DNA of 64,000 nucleotides, from positions 117,992-181,991 of the forward strand of contig DAOTVC010000175.1 in NCBI GenBank assembly GCA_034437215.1, read 5' to 3'. Source of the stretch: DAOTVC01 sp034437215 (GTDB taxonomy: Bacteria > Chloroflexota > Anaerolineae > B4-G1 > SLSP01). Below the pieces are notes generated by a model. That model saw only the letters and a program-made list of their open reading frames with translations. It was not told where the DNA came from and did no database searches. A program made the translations under genes and the position numbers. This document shows, piece after piece, positions 32,220 through 39,787 of the stretch. The first letter of the stretch is position 1. Every line of letters starts with the position of its first letter.

Positions 32220-34031
32220 TTATTCGTCCTGTGAGAGGATCAACACCCCATAAGGGGCGAGGTCCAGACTGCCCTTGAAGGGCTGTCCGTCGTACTCCTC
32301 CTTATGAACGTCGAACGCCTGTCCCCCGAAGTCGCCGAAGTCCTCGTCGTAGCCCTGCCAGTCGCTGTTGAAACGGACCTGCCATCTCCCTCCGCGGGGG
32401 AAGCCGATCTCGTACTCTTCGTGGGCCTGATCGGCGAGATTGAGGAGGACGACCACGTCGTCACCCGGCCCACCCTCTTTCCAACGCCGGTAGGCGATGA
32501 TCTTGTCGGCGTCGTTGATGTGGAAGACGTCGAGATGCTGCCCCTGCAGCCCGGCGGTTTTGCCCTCCAAGTTGCGGCGCAGGTGGAGGAGGTCGCGGTA
32601 GAGCTCGTGGATACCCTCGAAGCGCTCCAGCCGCGACCAATCCAGGGGCTCCTCGTCCTGGAACCAGCCGTCCTCCAGGAACTCCTGTCCCTGGAAGAGC
32701 AGGGGCACGCCGGGCGCCGTCAGCACCACAGCCGCTCCGAGGGCGGAACGCTTCTTGGCAAACTGGCTATCGGCGTTCTCCGGATCGATCTCCTCCGGAA
32801 TACGGGCGTCTCCGGTAGCCACGTCATCGTGGGATTCGGTGTAGATGATCCGTTCGAAGGCGTCGCTGTTGTAGCGGCGGGTGAGCAGGTCGGCGAGCTT
32901 CCGAACGTCACGGTCCTCGTCGTCAGGTAGGAGCAGCACGTCGCGCACGCCGCGCACGAAGAGGGTGTCCCACTGAGCGTCGAAGCCGGCGCCCCCCTCG
33001 CCGGTCCCCTTCACCACCCACGCGTTGCTTCCGAGATCCTCGGTGATACTGATCTTCCAGGGCTGTTGGGCGTCGATCTCCTCGTTGAGCCACTGTAAGA
33101 GGCTCCAGCCGTCAGGTAGCTCTCTGGCGTTATCGTGCCCTTCAATCGTGCGCATGTAGGCGGTGGCATCCCACCGCAACCCGTCCAGCCGGTACTCGTG
33201 GAGCCACATCATGACGTTGTCACGGATGTAGCGGCGGACCTCATCTCTGCCGTAGTTGGGGCGGGTGTCGCCCCACGGCGTGTGGGCGCGCTCGTCGTTG
33301 TAGAAGTAGATGCCCCCTTTATCGTTCTCGTACCAGCCGTCGAAGCGCCAGAGATCGAGGTCGTCGGGACCGAAGTGGTTGTAGACGACGTCGAGCAGGA
33401 CGGCCAGACCTGCCTCGTGGGCGGCCTTCACCAGTTCCTTGAGCCCCTGGGGCCCTCCGTACCCCGTCTCCACGGTGAAGGGGTGGCTGGGATTGTAGCC
33501 CCAGGAGATGCCGCCCGGAAACTCCGTGACGGGCATCAGTTCCAGAGCATTGATTCCCAGATCCTTGAGATAGTCCAGCTTCTCGATAACCCCCGCGAAG
33601 GTACCCGGTCCCTCCGCACCCTGATCATTGAAGGTGCCCACGTGCAGCTCGTAGATCACCAGGTCGTTCCACGAGGGCATTGCCAGTTCTGTTTCGCCCC
33701 AATCGAAGGCGGGCTCCGAGATGACCGTGTTCTGTCCGCCTGAGCCGAGCATGCGGGCGTAGGGATCGTTCCGCACGAGCACCCGATCGCCGTTGACGAT
33801 CCGGTACTTGTACTCGTCTCCCACGCCGGCGTCCGGGACGTCTGCAGACCAGAAGCCGTTCTCCTCGCTGGCGAGGGGGTTCTCCTCGCCAGCCCACTCG
33901 TTGAAGCTGCCCGTGACGTAGACGGCGTCGGCGTGGGGGGCCCAGACGCGGAAGGCACAGCCTCCCTCGTCGAGCAGGGCGCCCATCCCCTCCCGGGAGG
34001 AGGGGGCCTGACCTCTCTCTTTAGTACTCAA
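32220..34031 (-). CDS. GH13 alpha-glucan branching enzyme-like protein
   Basis: A 603-residue GH13 enzyme with CBM48 N-terminal domain (about 20-110: CAFRVWAPHADAVYVTGSFN), TIM barrel (about 125-500) and C-terminal beta domain. Catalytic residues: Asp in LDGLRWDATAYM, Glu in ISITEDLGS, and the transition-state Asp in YTESHDD. LDVVYNHFGPD is region I. It resembles GlgB or malto-oligosyltrehalose trehalohydrolase-type enzymes acting on alpha-1,4 glucans; no other glycogen gene is close. The start is TTG at 34031, giving MSTKERGQ; ATG at 33986 is an alternative. Confidence 0.88.
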   Translation of the reverse strand: MSTKERGQAPSSREGMGALLDEGGCAFRVWAPHADAVYVTGSFNEWAGEENPLASEENGFWSADVPDAGVGDEYKYRIVNGDRVLVRNDPYARMLGSGGQNTVISEPAFDWGETELAMPSWNDLVIYELHVGTFNDQGAEGPGTFAGVIEKLDYLKDLGINALELMPVTEFPGGISWGYNPSHPFTVETGYGGPQGLKELVKAAHEAGLAVLLDVVYNHFGPDDLDLWRFDGWYENDKGGIYFYNDERAHTPWGDTRPNYGRDEVRRYIRDNVMMWLHEYRLDGLRWDATAYMRTIEGHDNARELPDGWSLLQWLNEEIDAQQPWKISITEDLGSNAWVVKGTGEGGAGFDAQWDTLFVRGVRDVLLLPDDEDRDVRKLADLLTRRYNSDAFERIIYTESHDDVATGDARIPEEIDPENADSQFAKKRSALGAAVVLTAPGVPLLFQGQEFLEDGWFQDEEPLDWSRLERFEGIHELYRDLLHLRRNLEGKTAGLQGQHLDVFHINDADKIIAYRRWKEGGPGDDVVVLLNLADQAHEEYEIGFPRGGRWQVRFNSDWQGYDEDFGDFGGQAFDVHKEEYDGQPFKGSLDLAPYGVLILSQDE

Positions 34032-34069
34032 GCTCTCACTGCTCTCCTGTTATACAATCCTGTAGACCT

Positions 34070-34246
34070 TCACATGTTCTTGAGGCGCGTTGCGAAGAGC
34101 AGCAACAGCGCAGCGATCACGACGAGCCAGAAGGCGTACTGGGTGATGCCGGCCACAGTCACGATGCCCATGGACATCAGGAGGCCGAAGAGCGTCAGGA
34201 TGAACGCCGTCCACCAGATAACCGAAGTCGGAGGTGATAGTCTCAT
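34070..34246 (-). CDS. small two-TM membrane protein (58 aa)
   Basis: Reading 34246 to 34070 on the minus strand gives 58 residues: MRLSPPTSVIWWTAF at the start, two hydrophobic segments (about 9-30 and 33-52), and a basic end, RLKNM. AAGGAG lies 8 bases before the ATG. It resembles the very small lmo0937-type membrane proteins, often stress-induced, but too short to assign. It sits between the branching enzyme and rhomboid genes on the same strand, filling a gap that would otherwise be empty. Confidence 0.7.
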   Translation of the reverse strand: MRLSPPTSVIWWTAFILTLFGLLMSMGIVTVAGITQYAFWLVVIAALLLLFATRLKNM

Positions 34247-34288
34247 GATTTTTCTCCTTGGTAGCTAACTTGCTTGACAACTGCACGA

Positions 34289-34966
34289 TTACGCACGTTC
34301 AAATTGCAAATTCTCGGCCTGGCTCCTGAAGAAGAAGCCGATGATCAGGCCGAAGACGAAGCCGCCGATGTGGGCCCAGACCGCCACGCCGCCCGTCTGC
34401 GCCGTCTCGGCCCCGAGGCTGGCGAGGCCGTTGAAGAGCTGGGAGACGGCCCAGATGCCCAGGAAGATCAATGCTGTAATCCGGCGCACGCCCATTCCAA
34501 ATCCGGTAAAGAGGAGCACCCGCACCCTCGATTTGGGGAACATGACCAGGTAAGCGCCCAGAATGGCCGCAATGGCTCCACTGGCGCCGACGCTGGGTAT
34601 CTGGCTGTTGAGGTTGAAGAGGATGTGCGCCGCGGAGGCTGCCAGCCCGCCGACGAGGTAGAAGATGATGTAGCCTATCTCGCCCAACACGTGCTCGATA
34701 TTGTCACCGAAGACCCAGAGGTAGAGCATGTTGCTGATGAGGTGCATCCAACCGCCGTGGAGGAACATGGAGGTGAGAAGGGTGCCGAGGTTGTAGCCCT
34801 GCGTAATCTCTGCAGGTATGACGCCGTAAGCATTGATGAACTGCTGCAGCTCCTGGGGGCCCATCGTTGCCTCGAAAAGGAAGACGATGACGTTGAGCAC
34901 GACCAGAGCGATGGTGAGTACGCCGGGACCGGCCCCTCTTATTTCGTCATCGCCTATAGGGAACAT
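34289..34966 (-). CDS. rhomboid family intramembrane serine protease
   Basis: A 225-residue rhomboid. WMHLISNMLYLWVFGDNIE holds the His/Asn oxyanion residues in TM2, VGASGAIAAILGAYL has the catalytic Ser in TM4, and VAVWAHIGGFVFGLIIG has the catalytic His in TM6. It cleaves TM segments of membrane proteins in the lipid bilayer. It has six core helices, without the extra cytosolic domain. Substrates are unknown; the neighbouring small membrane protein could be considered. The ATG at 34966 has AAAGGAG upstream. Confidence 0.92.
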   Translation of the reverse strand: MFPIGDDEIRGAGPGVLTIALVVLNVIVFLFEATMGPQELQQFINAYGVIPAEITQGYNLGTLLTSMFLHGGWMHLISNMLYLWVFGDNIEHVLGEIGYIIFYLVGGLAASAAHILFNLNSQIPSVGASGAIAAILGAYLVMFPKSRVRVLLFTGFGMGVRRITALIFLGIWAVSQLFNGLASLGAETAQTGGVAVWAHIGGFVFGLIIGFFFRSQAENLQFERA

Positions 34967-34997
34967 GGGTAGATTTCTCCTTTCTACGGTGTTGGCT

Positions 34998-35768
34998 TCA
35001 GGTAAGGATGAGAATGAATGCGTTGATCGTCAACAGTGCCAGGATCACCCACCGGAAGATCTCCTCGGGGATCTTCTCGTAGATCAAGATACCCAACCAG
35101 GAGCCCAGGAAGAGGCCCGGAAGCGCGACACCCGCCTCCACGAGCAGGGGCAGGGTGACCTGCCCGGTTACAGCCAGGGAGATGACCCGGTAGAGCATCA
35201 AGGTGCCGAAGAAGGCGGTGAAGATGGCCTTCATCTTGCTCGATTCCCAGAAGCCTGCGGCGACGAGAAAGGCGCCGTAGAGGATCATTGGAGGGCCGGG
35301 AATGGAGACGGCGCCGCCCAGGATACCCGCCAGAAAGCCGGCGATGACGCCCCACGACCAGTGGGGCTCGAGGTTTGCATCTTCGATCCACTGCTCGACG
35401 AGGTCGAGCTGGCGTACTGCCGCGATGAGAGCCACGGCAACGAGCAGCACGATACCGATGGCCAGGCGCAGCTGTTCTCTGTTGAGCTGTTGGAAGACGT
35501 AGATACCCAGGGGCATACCGGCGGCGAGCCCGATGACCGGGATGATCCAGGCCTTCCAGTCGAAGTCCTCCCGGACGCTCCACCAGACGCGGGCGTTGCT
35601 TATGACGGCGATGACGCTGAAGATGACCGATGCCGGACCAGGGGCGCGGAAGAGCGGCATGAGGCCCATGGAGACCTGTGCCAGGCCGAAGCCGGCAGTT
35701 CCGTGGACGATGGTAGCGAAGAATATCACCAGCGCGCTGAGCGCGGTGTCCCCCCAATTGATGTTCAA
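34998..35768 (-). CDS. TauE/SafE (TSUP) family sulfite exporter-like permease
   Basis: A 256-residue carrier with eight TM helices and two repeats. FFATIVHGTAGFGLAQVSMG in TM1 and AGFLAGILGGAVSIPGPPMILY at the second repeat are the TSUP signatures. Members export sulfite, sulfoacetate or similar anions. Given the rhodanese, persulfide dioxygenase-like and SoxB-like genes within 8 kb on the same strand, export of sulfite formed by sulfane sulfur oxidation is a reasonable inference. The start is TTG at 35768 with a GGGGGG stretch upstream. Confidence 0.88.
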   Translation of the reverse strand: MNINWGDTALSALVIFFATIVHGTAGFGLAQVSMGLMPLFRAPGPASVIFSVIAVISNARVWWSVREDFDWKAWIIPVIGLAAGMPLGIYVFQQLNREQLRLAIGIVLLVAVALIAAVRQLDLVEQWIEDANLEPHWSWGVIAGFLAGILGGAVSIPGPPMILYGAFLVAAGFWESSKMKAIFTAFFGTLMLYRVISLAVTGQVTLPLLVEAGVALPGLFLGSWLGILIYEKIPEEIFRWVILALLTINAFILILT

Positions 35769-35805
35769 AGGTCCCCCCTCTCTGAAATGTCTGTGGATAC
35801 GTCCT

Positions 35806-36090
35806 TTAGGCGCGCACTCTCCTAGGGCCTCTGAAAAGACTGACGAGGGCGACGAAGATCATCGCCCCGACGATGGACCAGACGACGGGAAAGGTCTGGC
35901 CTTGAATTTCGACGGTGAAGATCAGGGGCAGGCCCAGCTGGCGAGCCAGCCAGTAACCCAGCAGCGCACCGACGAGCCCGACGGCCGACGAGACGATACA
36001 CCCCCCTGCCGAGTAGCCGACGAGCAGCTGCGCAATCGCTCCACAGATGGCGGCGATCAGCAGCAGTACGAGAAATCCCCCAATGGTCAT
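35806..36090 (-). CDS. GlsB/YeaQ/YmgE-like small membrane protein
   Basis: A 94-residue protein with three hydrophobic segments: GGFLVLLLIAAICGAIAQLLVG, SAVGLVGALLGYWLAR, and a C-terminal VVWSIVGAMIFVALVSLF. The AGGCIVSSAVGLVGALLG glycine-rich stretch matches the transglycosylase-associated/GlsB group of stress membrane proteins. The ATG at 36090 follows the PRC-barrel gene stop by 15 bases, so they are co-transcribed. The function is unknown in most members. Confidence 0.8.
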   Translation of the reverse strand: MTIGGFLVLLLIAAICGAIAQLLVGYSAGGCIVSSAVGLVGALLGYWLARQLGLPLIFTVEIQGQTFPVVWSIVGAMIFVALVSLFRGPRRVRA

Positions 36091-36105
36091 GGTCCCCCCT
36101 AGGTT

Positions 36106-36861
36106 CTAAATACGGGTCCAATACTTCGGACGTCCGTAGTAGTCGTACAAGCGCACCTCGTACTCCCGGTTGACAGGAGCTTCCGGATCGAACTCCGGAC
36201 TTCTCTCGATGACCTCCTGGTGCAGATCGACGTAGACCTTACGGGTCACCCAGTTGATCTGCTGGATCCAGGCCGGGGCCACGAGCACCTCGCGTCCCGA
36301 GAGCCAGCTCCCCGTGGTCACGACGAGATAGCGCAGCTCCCACGTCACATCGTCGGCGATGAAGTCAGAGACGTGTCCGGCCTCGCCGTCGAGGGCTTGT
36401 ATCTCATAGCCCTCCACCTCACGCGCGCTGCGGAGGTGGGAGTCCCCCGGCTCCTGCTCCTCCTCGGGCTCTTCACCCGTTGCTTCGAGAGCCTGGACGA
36501 CCGCCAGGGCCCCCCCGGCCAGAGCCGGGGTGCTCAATCGCCAGTAGGGAGACCACCCGTAGTAGCTGTAGAGCTCTGCCTCCATCTGTCGCGAGACAGG
36601 CTGCTCCGTGTCCACGTGGGGGCTCTCCTCGATCTGTTGCTGGGTAAGCAGAACAGGGAAGATCTTGTCCTCCCACTTCGGCTGTCCCAGCGGGACGGTG
36701 GAGAGCAGGGCGCGCCTCCCCGAGAGGAAGCCGCCCGTCTCCACCACGAGATAGCGAATGGTCCAAGTCTGATCGTCGAAGTAGAAGTCGTAGACCTCAC
36801 CCACTTCGCCGTCGGTAGCGTGAATCTGATACCCTTGCAGCTCTTGAACACTCCGTAGCAT
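36106..36861 (-). CDS. tandem PRC-barrel domain protein
   Basis: A 251-residue protein with two PRC-barrel domains (about 1-75 and 140-215). Each begins with ELQGYQIHATDGEVGEVYDF or EVEGYEIQALDGEAGHVSDF and continues with WTIRYLVVETGGFLSGR or WELRYLVVTTGSWLSGR, so it is an internal duplication. The linker (about 110-135) is acidic and low in complexity. Both halves end with a YYG(W/R)xxYW motif. PRC-barrels bind RNA or protein partners in ribosome maturation and photosynthetic reaction centres; the partner here is unknown. It follows the S1-domain gene. Confidence 0.87.
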   Translation of the reverse strand: MLRSVQELQGYQIHATDGEVGEVYDFYFDDQTWTIRYLVVETGGFLSGRRALLSTVPLGQPKWEDKIFPVLLTQQQIEESPHVDTEQPVSRQMEAELYSYYGWSPYWRLSTPALAGGALAVVQALEATGEEPEEEQEPGDSHLRSAREVEGYEIQALDGEAGHVSDFIADDVTWELRYLVVTTGSWLSGREVLVAPAWIQQINWVTRKVYVDLHQEVIERSPEFDPEAPVNREYEVRLYDYYGRPKYWTRI

Positions 36862-36888
36862 GGCTACCTCCTTCTGACTTGCTCTCCC

Positions 36889-37761
36889 TTACTCGGCCTG
36901 GGAAACGGGGATCACGCGCTTACGGCTCAGGGCGATGCGCTCGCGCTCACGGTCCACGTTCAGGACGTAGACCTCCACCTCGTCGCCGACGCTCAGGACG
37001 TTGTTCGGATCCTTGACGTACTCCCAGTCCAGCTCGGAGATGTGAATCAGACCGTCGATGCCGCCCAGGTCCACAAAGACACCGAAGTCCACGATGTTGC
37101 GCACCAGACCGCTGCGGATATCGCCCTCGGCCAACTCCTCGAGGAGCTGCTCGCGTTTCTGCTTGCGGGCCGCACGTTCCGAGGCGATCAGACGCCGGCG
37201 GCGCTGTTTGACCTCGATGACGGAGAGGGTGAGGGTCTTACCCACCAACTCCTCTTTGGCTTCGCGGAAGGCGTCCCGCTTGAGACCCATGGGCACCGAG
37301 GTGAGGTGGGAGTTAGGGACGAAGGCCTGCAGACGACCAAAGTTGACGAGCACCCCACCGCGATTTACGTCGGTGACCTCGGCTTCGAAGGTGTCTCCAC
37401 TGTCGAGCATCTTCTCCGCTCGAATCCAATCTTGCTGTTCCAGCCCCTTCTTGAGCGAGACGATAATGCCGTTGGCGTGGGAAGATTCTTTGATGATTTG
37501 GACGGGCACCTTGTCGCCGACGTTCAGATTCTGCACGTACTCTTCATGGACGTTGTCGAGATCCGAGGGGGGGATGATGCCATCCCGCTTGCCGTCGAGA
37601 TCGACGATCATGTCGTTATCGCCGATGGCCAGGATGGAGGCCTCACGGACCTCGCCCCGCCGCGGGCGGATGTAGTCCAGGGCGCTCTCCAAGAGCGTCG
37701 CGAAGGGCGACGGGCGCGTCTGATCATCCGTCTCATTAAAAGGATTTGTTCGATTTATCAA
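36889..37761 (-). CDS. S1 RNA-binding domain protein (short ribosomal S1-like)
   Basis: A 290-residue protein with three S1 domains (about 38-105, 123-190 and 210-282). The third is most canonical: GLVRNIVDFGVFVDLGGIDG, HISELDWEY, SVGDEVEVYVLNVD. It resembles ribosomal protein S1 but is shorter, as in several Gram-positive-like lineages, so it may be the S1 homologue or a general RNA-binding protein. The start is TTG at 37761 with AGGAGG upstream. It heads a group with the PRC-barrel and GlsB genes and is preceded by a long stem. Confidence 0.88.
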   Translation of the reverse strand: MINRTNPFNETDDQTRPSPFATLLESALDYIRPRRGEVREASILAIGDNDMIVDLDGKRDGIIPPSDLDNVHEEYVQNLNVGDKVPVQIIKESSHANGIIVSLKKGLEQQDWIRAEKMLDSGDTFEAEVTDVNRGGVLVNFGRLQAFVPNSHLTSVPMGLKRDAFREAKEELVGKTLTLSVIEVKQRRRRLIASERAARKQKREQLLEELAEGDIRSGLVRNIVDFGVFVDLGGIDGLIHISELDWEYVKDPNNVLSVGDEVEVYVLNVDRERERIALSRKRVIPVSQAE

Positions 37762-37847
37762 CTATTTTGCCTCCTGTGGCTGAATTGCACTCTCTGAAGA
37801 GACTGCGGATAAAACTTACACCAAACCTACTTCAGACATAATAAAAA

Positions 37848-37900
37848 CAGACCCGGTAACCACACACGCACGAGCGAACCTTGGGCGCCGACCGGGTCTG
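37848..37900 (-). terminator. stem with 33-base loop and T-run, upstream of the S1 gene
   Basis: CAGACCCGGT and ACCGGGTCTG pair perfectly. On the minus strand the second arm is followed by TTTTTATTATG. It lies 130 bases after the receiver-like gene and 87 before the S1 gene start, so it can end the former or attenuate the latter. Confidence 0.6.
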
Positions 37901-38029
37901 AGCAGGAACATATAGGATATGAAAGACAACGAGATGTCTCTGACTAACCTCCAGCACTCATCCCGCGTGGACCTTCTAGTGAATGACCACGATTACCGGT
38001 TCGGTGTCATCTCCAGGATGCGCGACCGC

Positions 38030-38440
38030 TCAATCGGTGGACCAACGCGCTCGCGATACCGGATGTTTCTCTATCTCAACTTCCCACGGCGCCTGCTCAC
38101 GCAAGGTGTCGAGCAGGGCGTTCAGCGATAAGTCCGCCAGATTTGCCTGGTGAGGGACGACCCACTTCATCTCAAGCCTGCTGCCGTCCGCCGCCATGGC
38201 AAGAAAACGCGTCTTCGGATGCTCGGCGAGTAGTTCCTCGATATAGTAGGGCATATCCCCATCAACATCCAGGGAGACGATGACCCACCGGGCCTCCGTA
38301 TGTTTCAAGGTCTCCGTAAGTGCGGGAAGCCCATTCTTAACTACGATTGCATCAAAGTCGGGGGTTTTGCGGAGGACGCGCTCCAGCATGTCTCGTAACA
38401 AACGCTGTTCATTCGCGACGATAACTTGATGCGTCTCCAT
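38030..38440 (-). CDS. stand-alone pseudo-receiver domain protein
   Basis: A 136-residue protein that looks like a response-regulator receiver fold with altered chemistry. The acidic pair is N10-E11 (IVANEQRLLRDML), and the phospho-acceptor position in WVIVSLDVDGDM is Ser56, not Asp. The C-terminal third (about 100-136) departs from the fold. It shares the NE and VS features with the LuxR-type regulator at 38805, so the two may have been derived from one ancestor. A signalling role without phosphorylation is inference. The ATG at 38440 has AAAAGG upstream. Confidence 0.65.
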   Translation of the reverse strand: METHQVIVANEQRLLRDMLERVLRKTPDFDAIVVKNGLPALTETLKHTEARWVIVSLDVDGDMPYYIEELLAEHPKTRFLAMAADGSRLEMKWVVPHQANLADLSLNALLDTLREQAPWEVEIEKHPVSRARWSTD

Positions 38441-38636
38441 ACTTTACCTTTTGGTTACTTCCTTTGAACAATTAGCTATCATTGTGGTCAACGTGCCCCA
38501 GGTCGTCGCGCTATCGACGGTCAGCCAGGGCTCTTCTTTCTACCTTTTTTCAAGCACTTTTAATCATAGCATGCCGCACGAGCCGTGTCTATGTATCGGG
38601 ATATAGCCATAGGATATAACTCTAGATATATCTGTT
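38441..38636. other. intergenic region, no gene seen
   Basis: Part of the 364-base gap between the two receiver genes. It has an AT-rich part at 38580-38630 with several TATA-like strings (GGATATAACTCTAGATATAT) that could hold a promoter for the gene at 38440, but no clear -35/-10 pair was found. Confidence 0.4.
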
Positions 38637-38725
38637 GGGTCTGTTGCAGTTGACTTAAGCCGAGGCGTGAAATGTGAAAGCCTCACGCTTTACCTTTCAG
38701 CCATAGATAGCTTTCAACCTCTTGT
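38637..38725. repeat. dispersed palindromic repeat, family A, copy 2
   Basis: GGGTCTGTTGCAGTTGACTT, GAGGCGTGAAATGTGAAAGC, CTTTACCTTTCAGCCATAGA and TAGCTTTCAAC follow the same order as in the 57145 copy. The right end is worn: the terminal ACCC is missing. Confidence 0.65.
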
Positions 38726-38804
38726 GCCGCAACATAAGGGGCGGGAATAGATGCCCCCGCCCCTGTAGCGCGACGCACGCAGATAAGTTCGTTCTCTTCT
38801 TCGA

Positions 38805-39449
38805 TCAGCTCTCCCGAATGGCCCAGAATGCAGCAGCCTCGTGCCGGGTGCTCACGTTGAGCTTGTTGAGGATATTGTGGACGTGGTTCTTGACCGTTCC
38901 CACCTCAATGATGAGTTGATCTGCAATCTCCCGGTTCGTCATGCCCTGACTGATCAGCCCCAGGATCTCCTGTTCGCGGTCGGTCAGCTGCGAGTCCACT
39001 CCGGTTCCTACATCCACGTCGGTGAAGAGCTGGGCAAGTTCCGTCACCCGGGACATCAGGGCCGCCGCAATCTCCGGGGAGACGACAGCTTCTCCACGAT
39101 GGATGGCTCGTATATTCCGTAGCAGCTCGTCGACGCTGTCGTCCTTGAGCACGTAGCCCGCGGCGCCGACCTCGACGTACCGGAGAATCTCCGACTCCGA
39201 CTCTGCCAGCCCTAACACCACTACCTTTGCCGGCAGCTCGGCCTCCATGACCTTTGAGGTCAGGAGCAGGGCACCATCTTCGGGGAGATGGGTGCTCACC
39301 AGGATGATATCCGTCGTATCGATCCTCTGCAGAGCATCTTCCAACGTAGTTGCAACGCCGACGACGTTGATGTCTTCCTCTTCCTCAAGCACCGACGTAA
39401 TCACATTGCACATCAACTGTATCTCATTCACGATGAGCGTACGAATCAT
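38805..39449 (-). CDS. NarL/LuxR-type response regulator with atypical receiver
   Basis: A 214-residue transcription factor. The C-terminal LuxR HTH (about 148-210) is normal: LTDREQEILGLISQGMTNRE, then VKNHVHNILNKLNVSTR. The receiver (about 1-118) is not: the acidic pair is N8-E9 (LIVNEIQLM), the phospho-acceptor position is Ser52 in IILVSTHLPEDG, while Lys in GYVLKDD is kept. It probably does not take phosphate from a kinase. It has its own strong promoter at 39509-39537. No sensor gene is adjacent. Confidence 0.88.
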   Translation of the reverse strand: MIRTLIVNEIQLMCNVITSVLEEEEDINVVGVATTLEDALQRIDTTDIILVSTHLPEDGALLLTSKVMEAELPAKVVVLGLAESESEILRYVEVGAAGYVLKDDSVDELLRNIRAIHRGEAVVSPEIAAALMSRVTELAQLFTDVDVGTGVDSQLTDREQEILGLISQGMTNREIADQLIIEVGTVKNHVHNILNKLNVSTRHEAAAFWAIRES

Positions 39450-39508
39450 TCCCTTTCCTCCCCAATCGTCAGAGTCGGGTTCCCCCCCGTTTGGATCATT
39501 TTTATCTA

Positions 39509-39537
39509 ATTATATCCTGTTTGGGGAGAAGTTACAA
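39509..39537 (-). promoter_or_regulatory. promoter of the LuxR-type regulator
   Basis: On the minus strand, TTGTAA (39537-39532), 17 bases, and a perfect TATAAT (39514-39509). Transcription would start near 39502, about 50 bases before the ATG at 39449. Confidence 0.75.
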
Positions 39538-39616
39538 ATGGAATGGAGGCCGAGGAGCTGCCTCCTTCACCCACGCCCCTGATTCAGGATGAGTTCGAGC
39601 CGGCGGGCGAGAGGGT

Positions 39617-39763
39617 TCAACTGGCGGTCGAAAACTGCTCCCAGGTCATGGGGGGTAGCTGTACCTCCATCCCGCTCTGCCTGTTGAAGGTGGCGAGCAG
39701 CGCGCGTAACCGGTCCATCTGGGGAGAGTCGGTCGTCATCAGGGAAAAGGTAAGCTCTGTCAC
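39617..39763 (-). pseudogene. truncated sugar-binding-protein-like ORF (48 aa)
   Basis: GTG at 39763, preceded by AAGGAGG, opens a 48-codon frame that reads TELTFSLMTTDSPQMDRLRA, then ATFNRQSGMEVQLPPMTWEQ, before a stop at 39617. This looks like the first mature strand-helix-strand of an extracellular solute-binding protein (TFxxMT, then an FNxxxGxxV strand and MTWEQ). The signal peptide and the rest are missing. It starts 24 bases after the stop of the GH94 gene. After the stop, another frame stays open for about 15 codons. It may be a decayed gene or a real micro-ORF. Confidence 0.5.
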
Positions 39764-39787
39764 TCCGCCCTCCTTCTTGTGCAAGCT

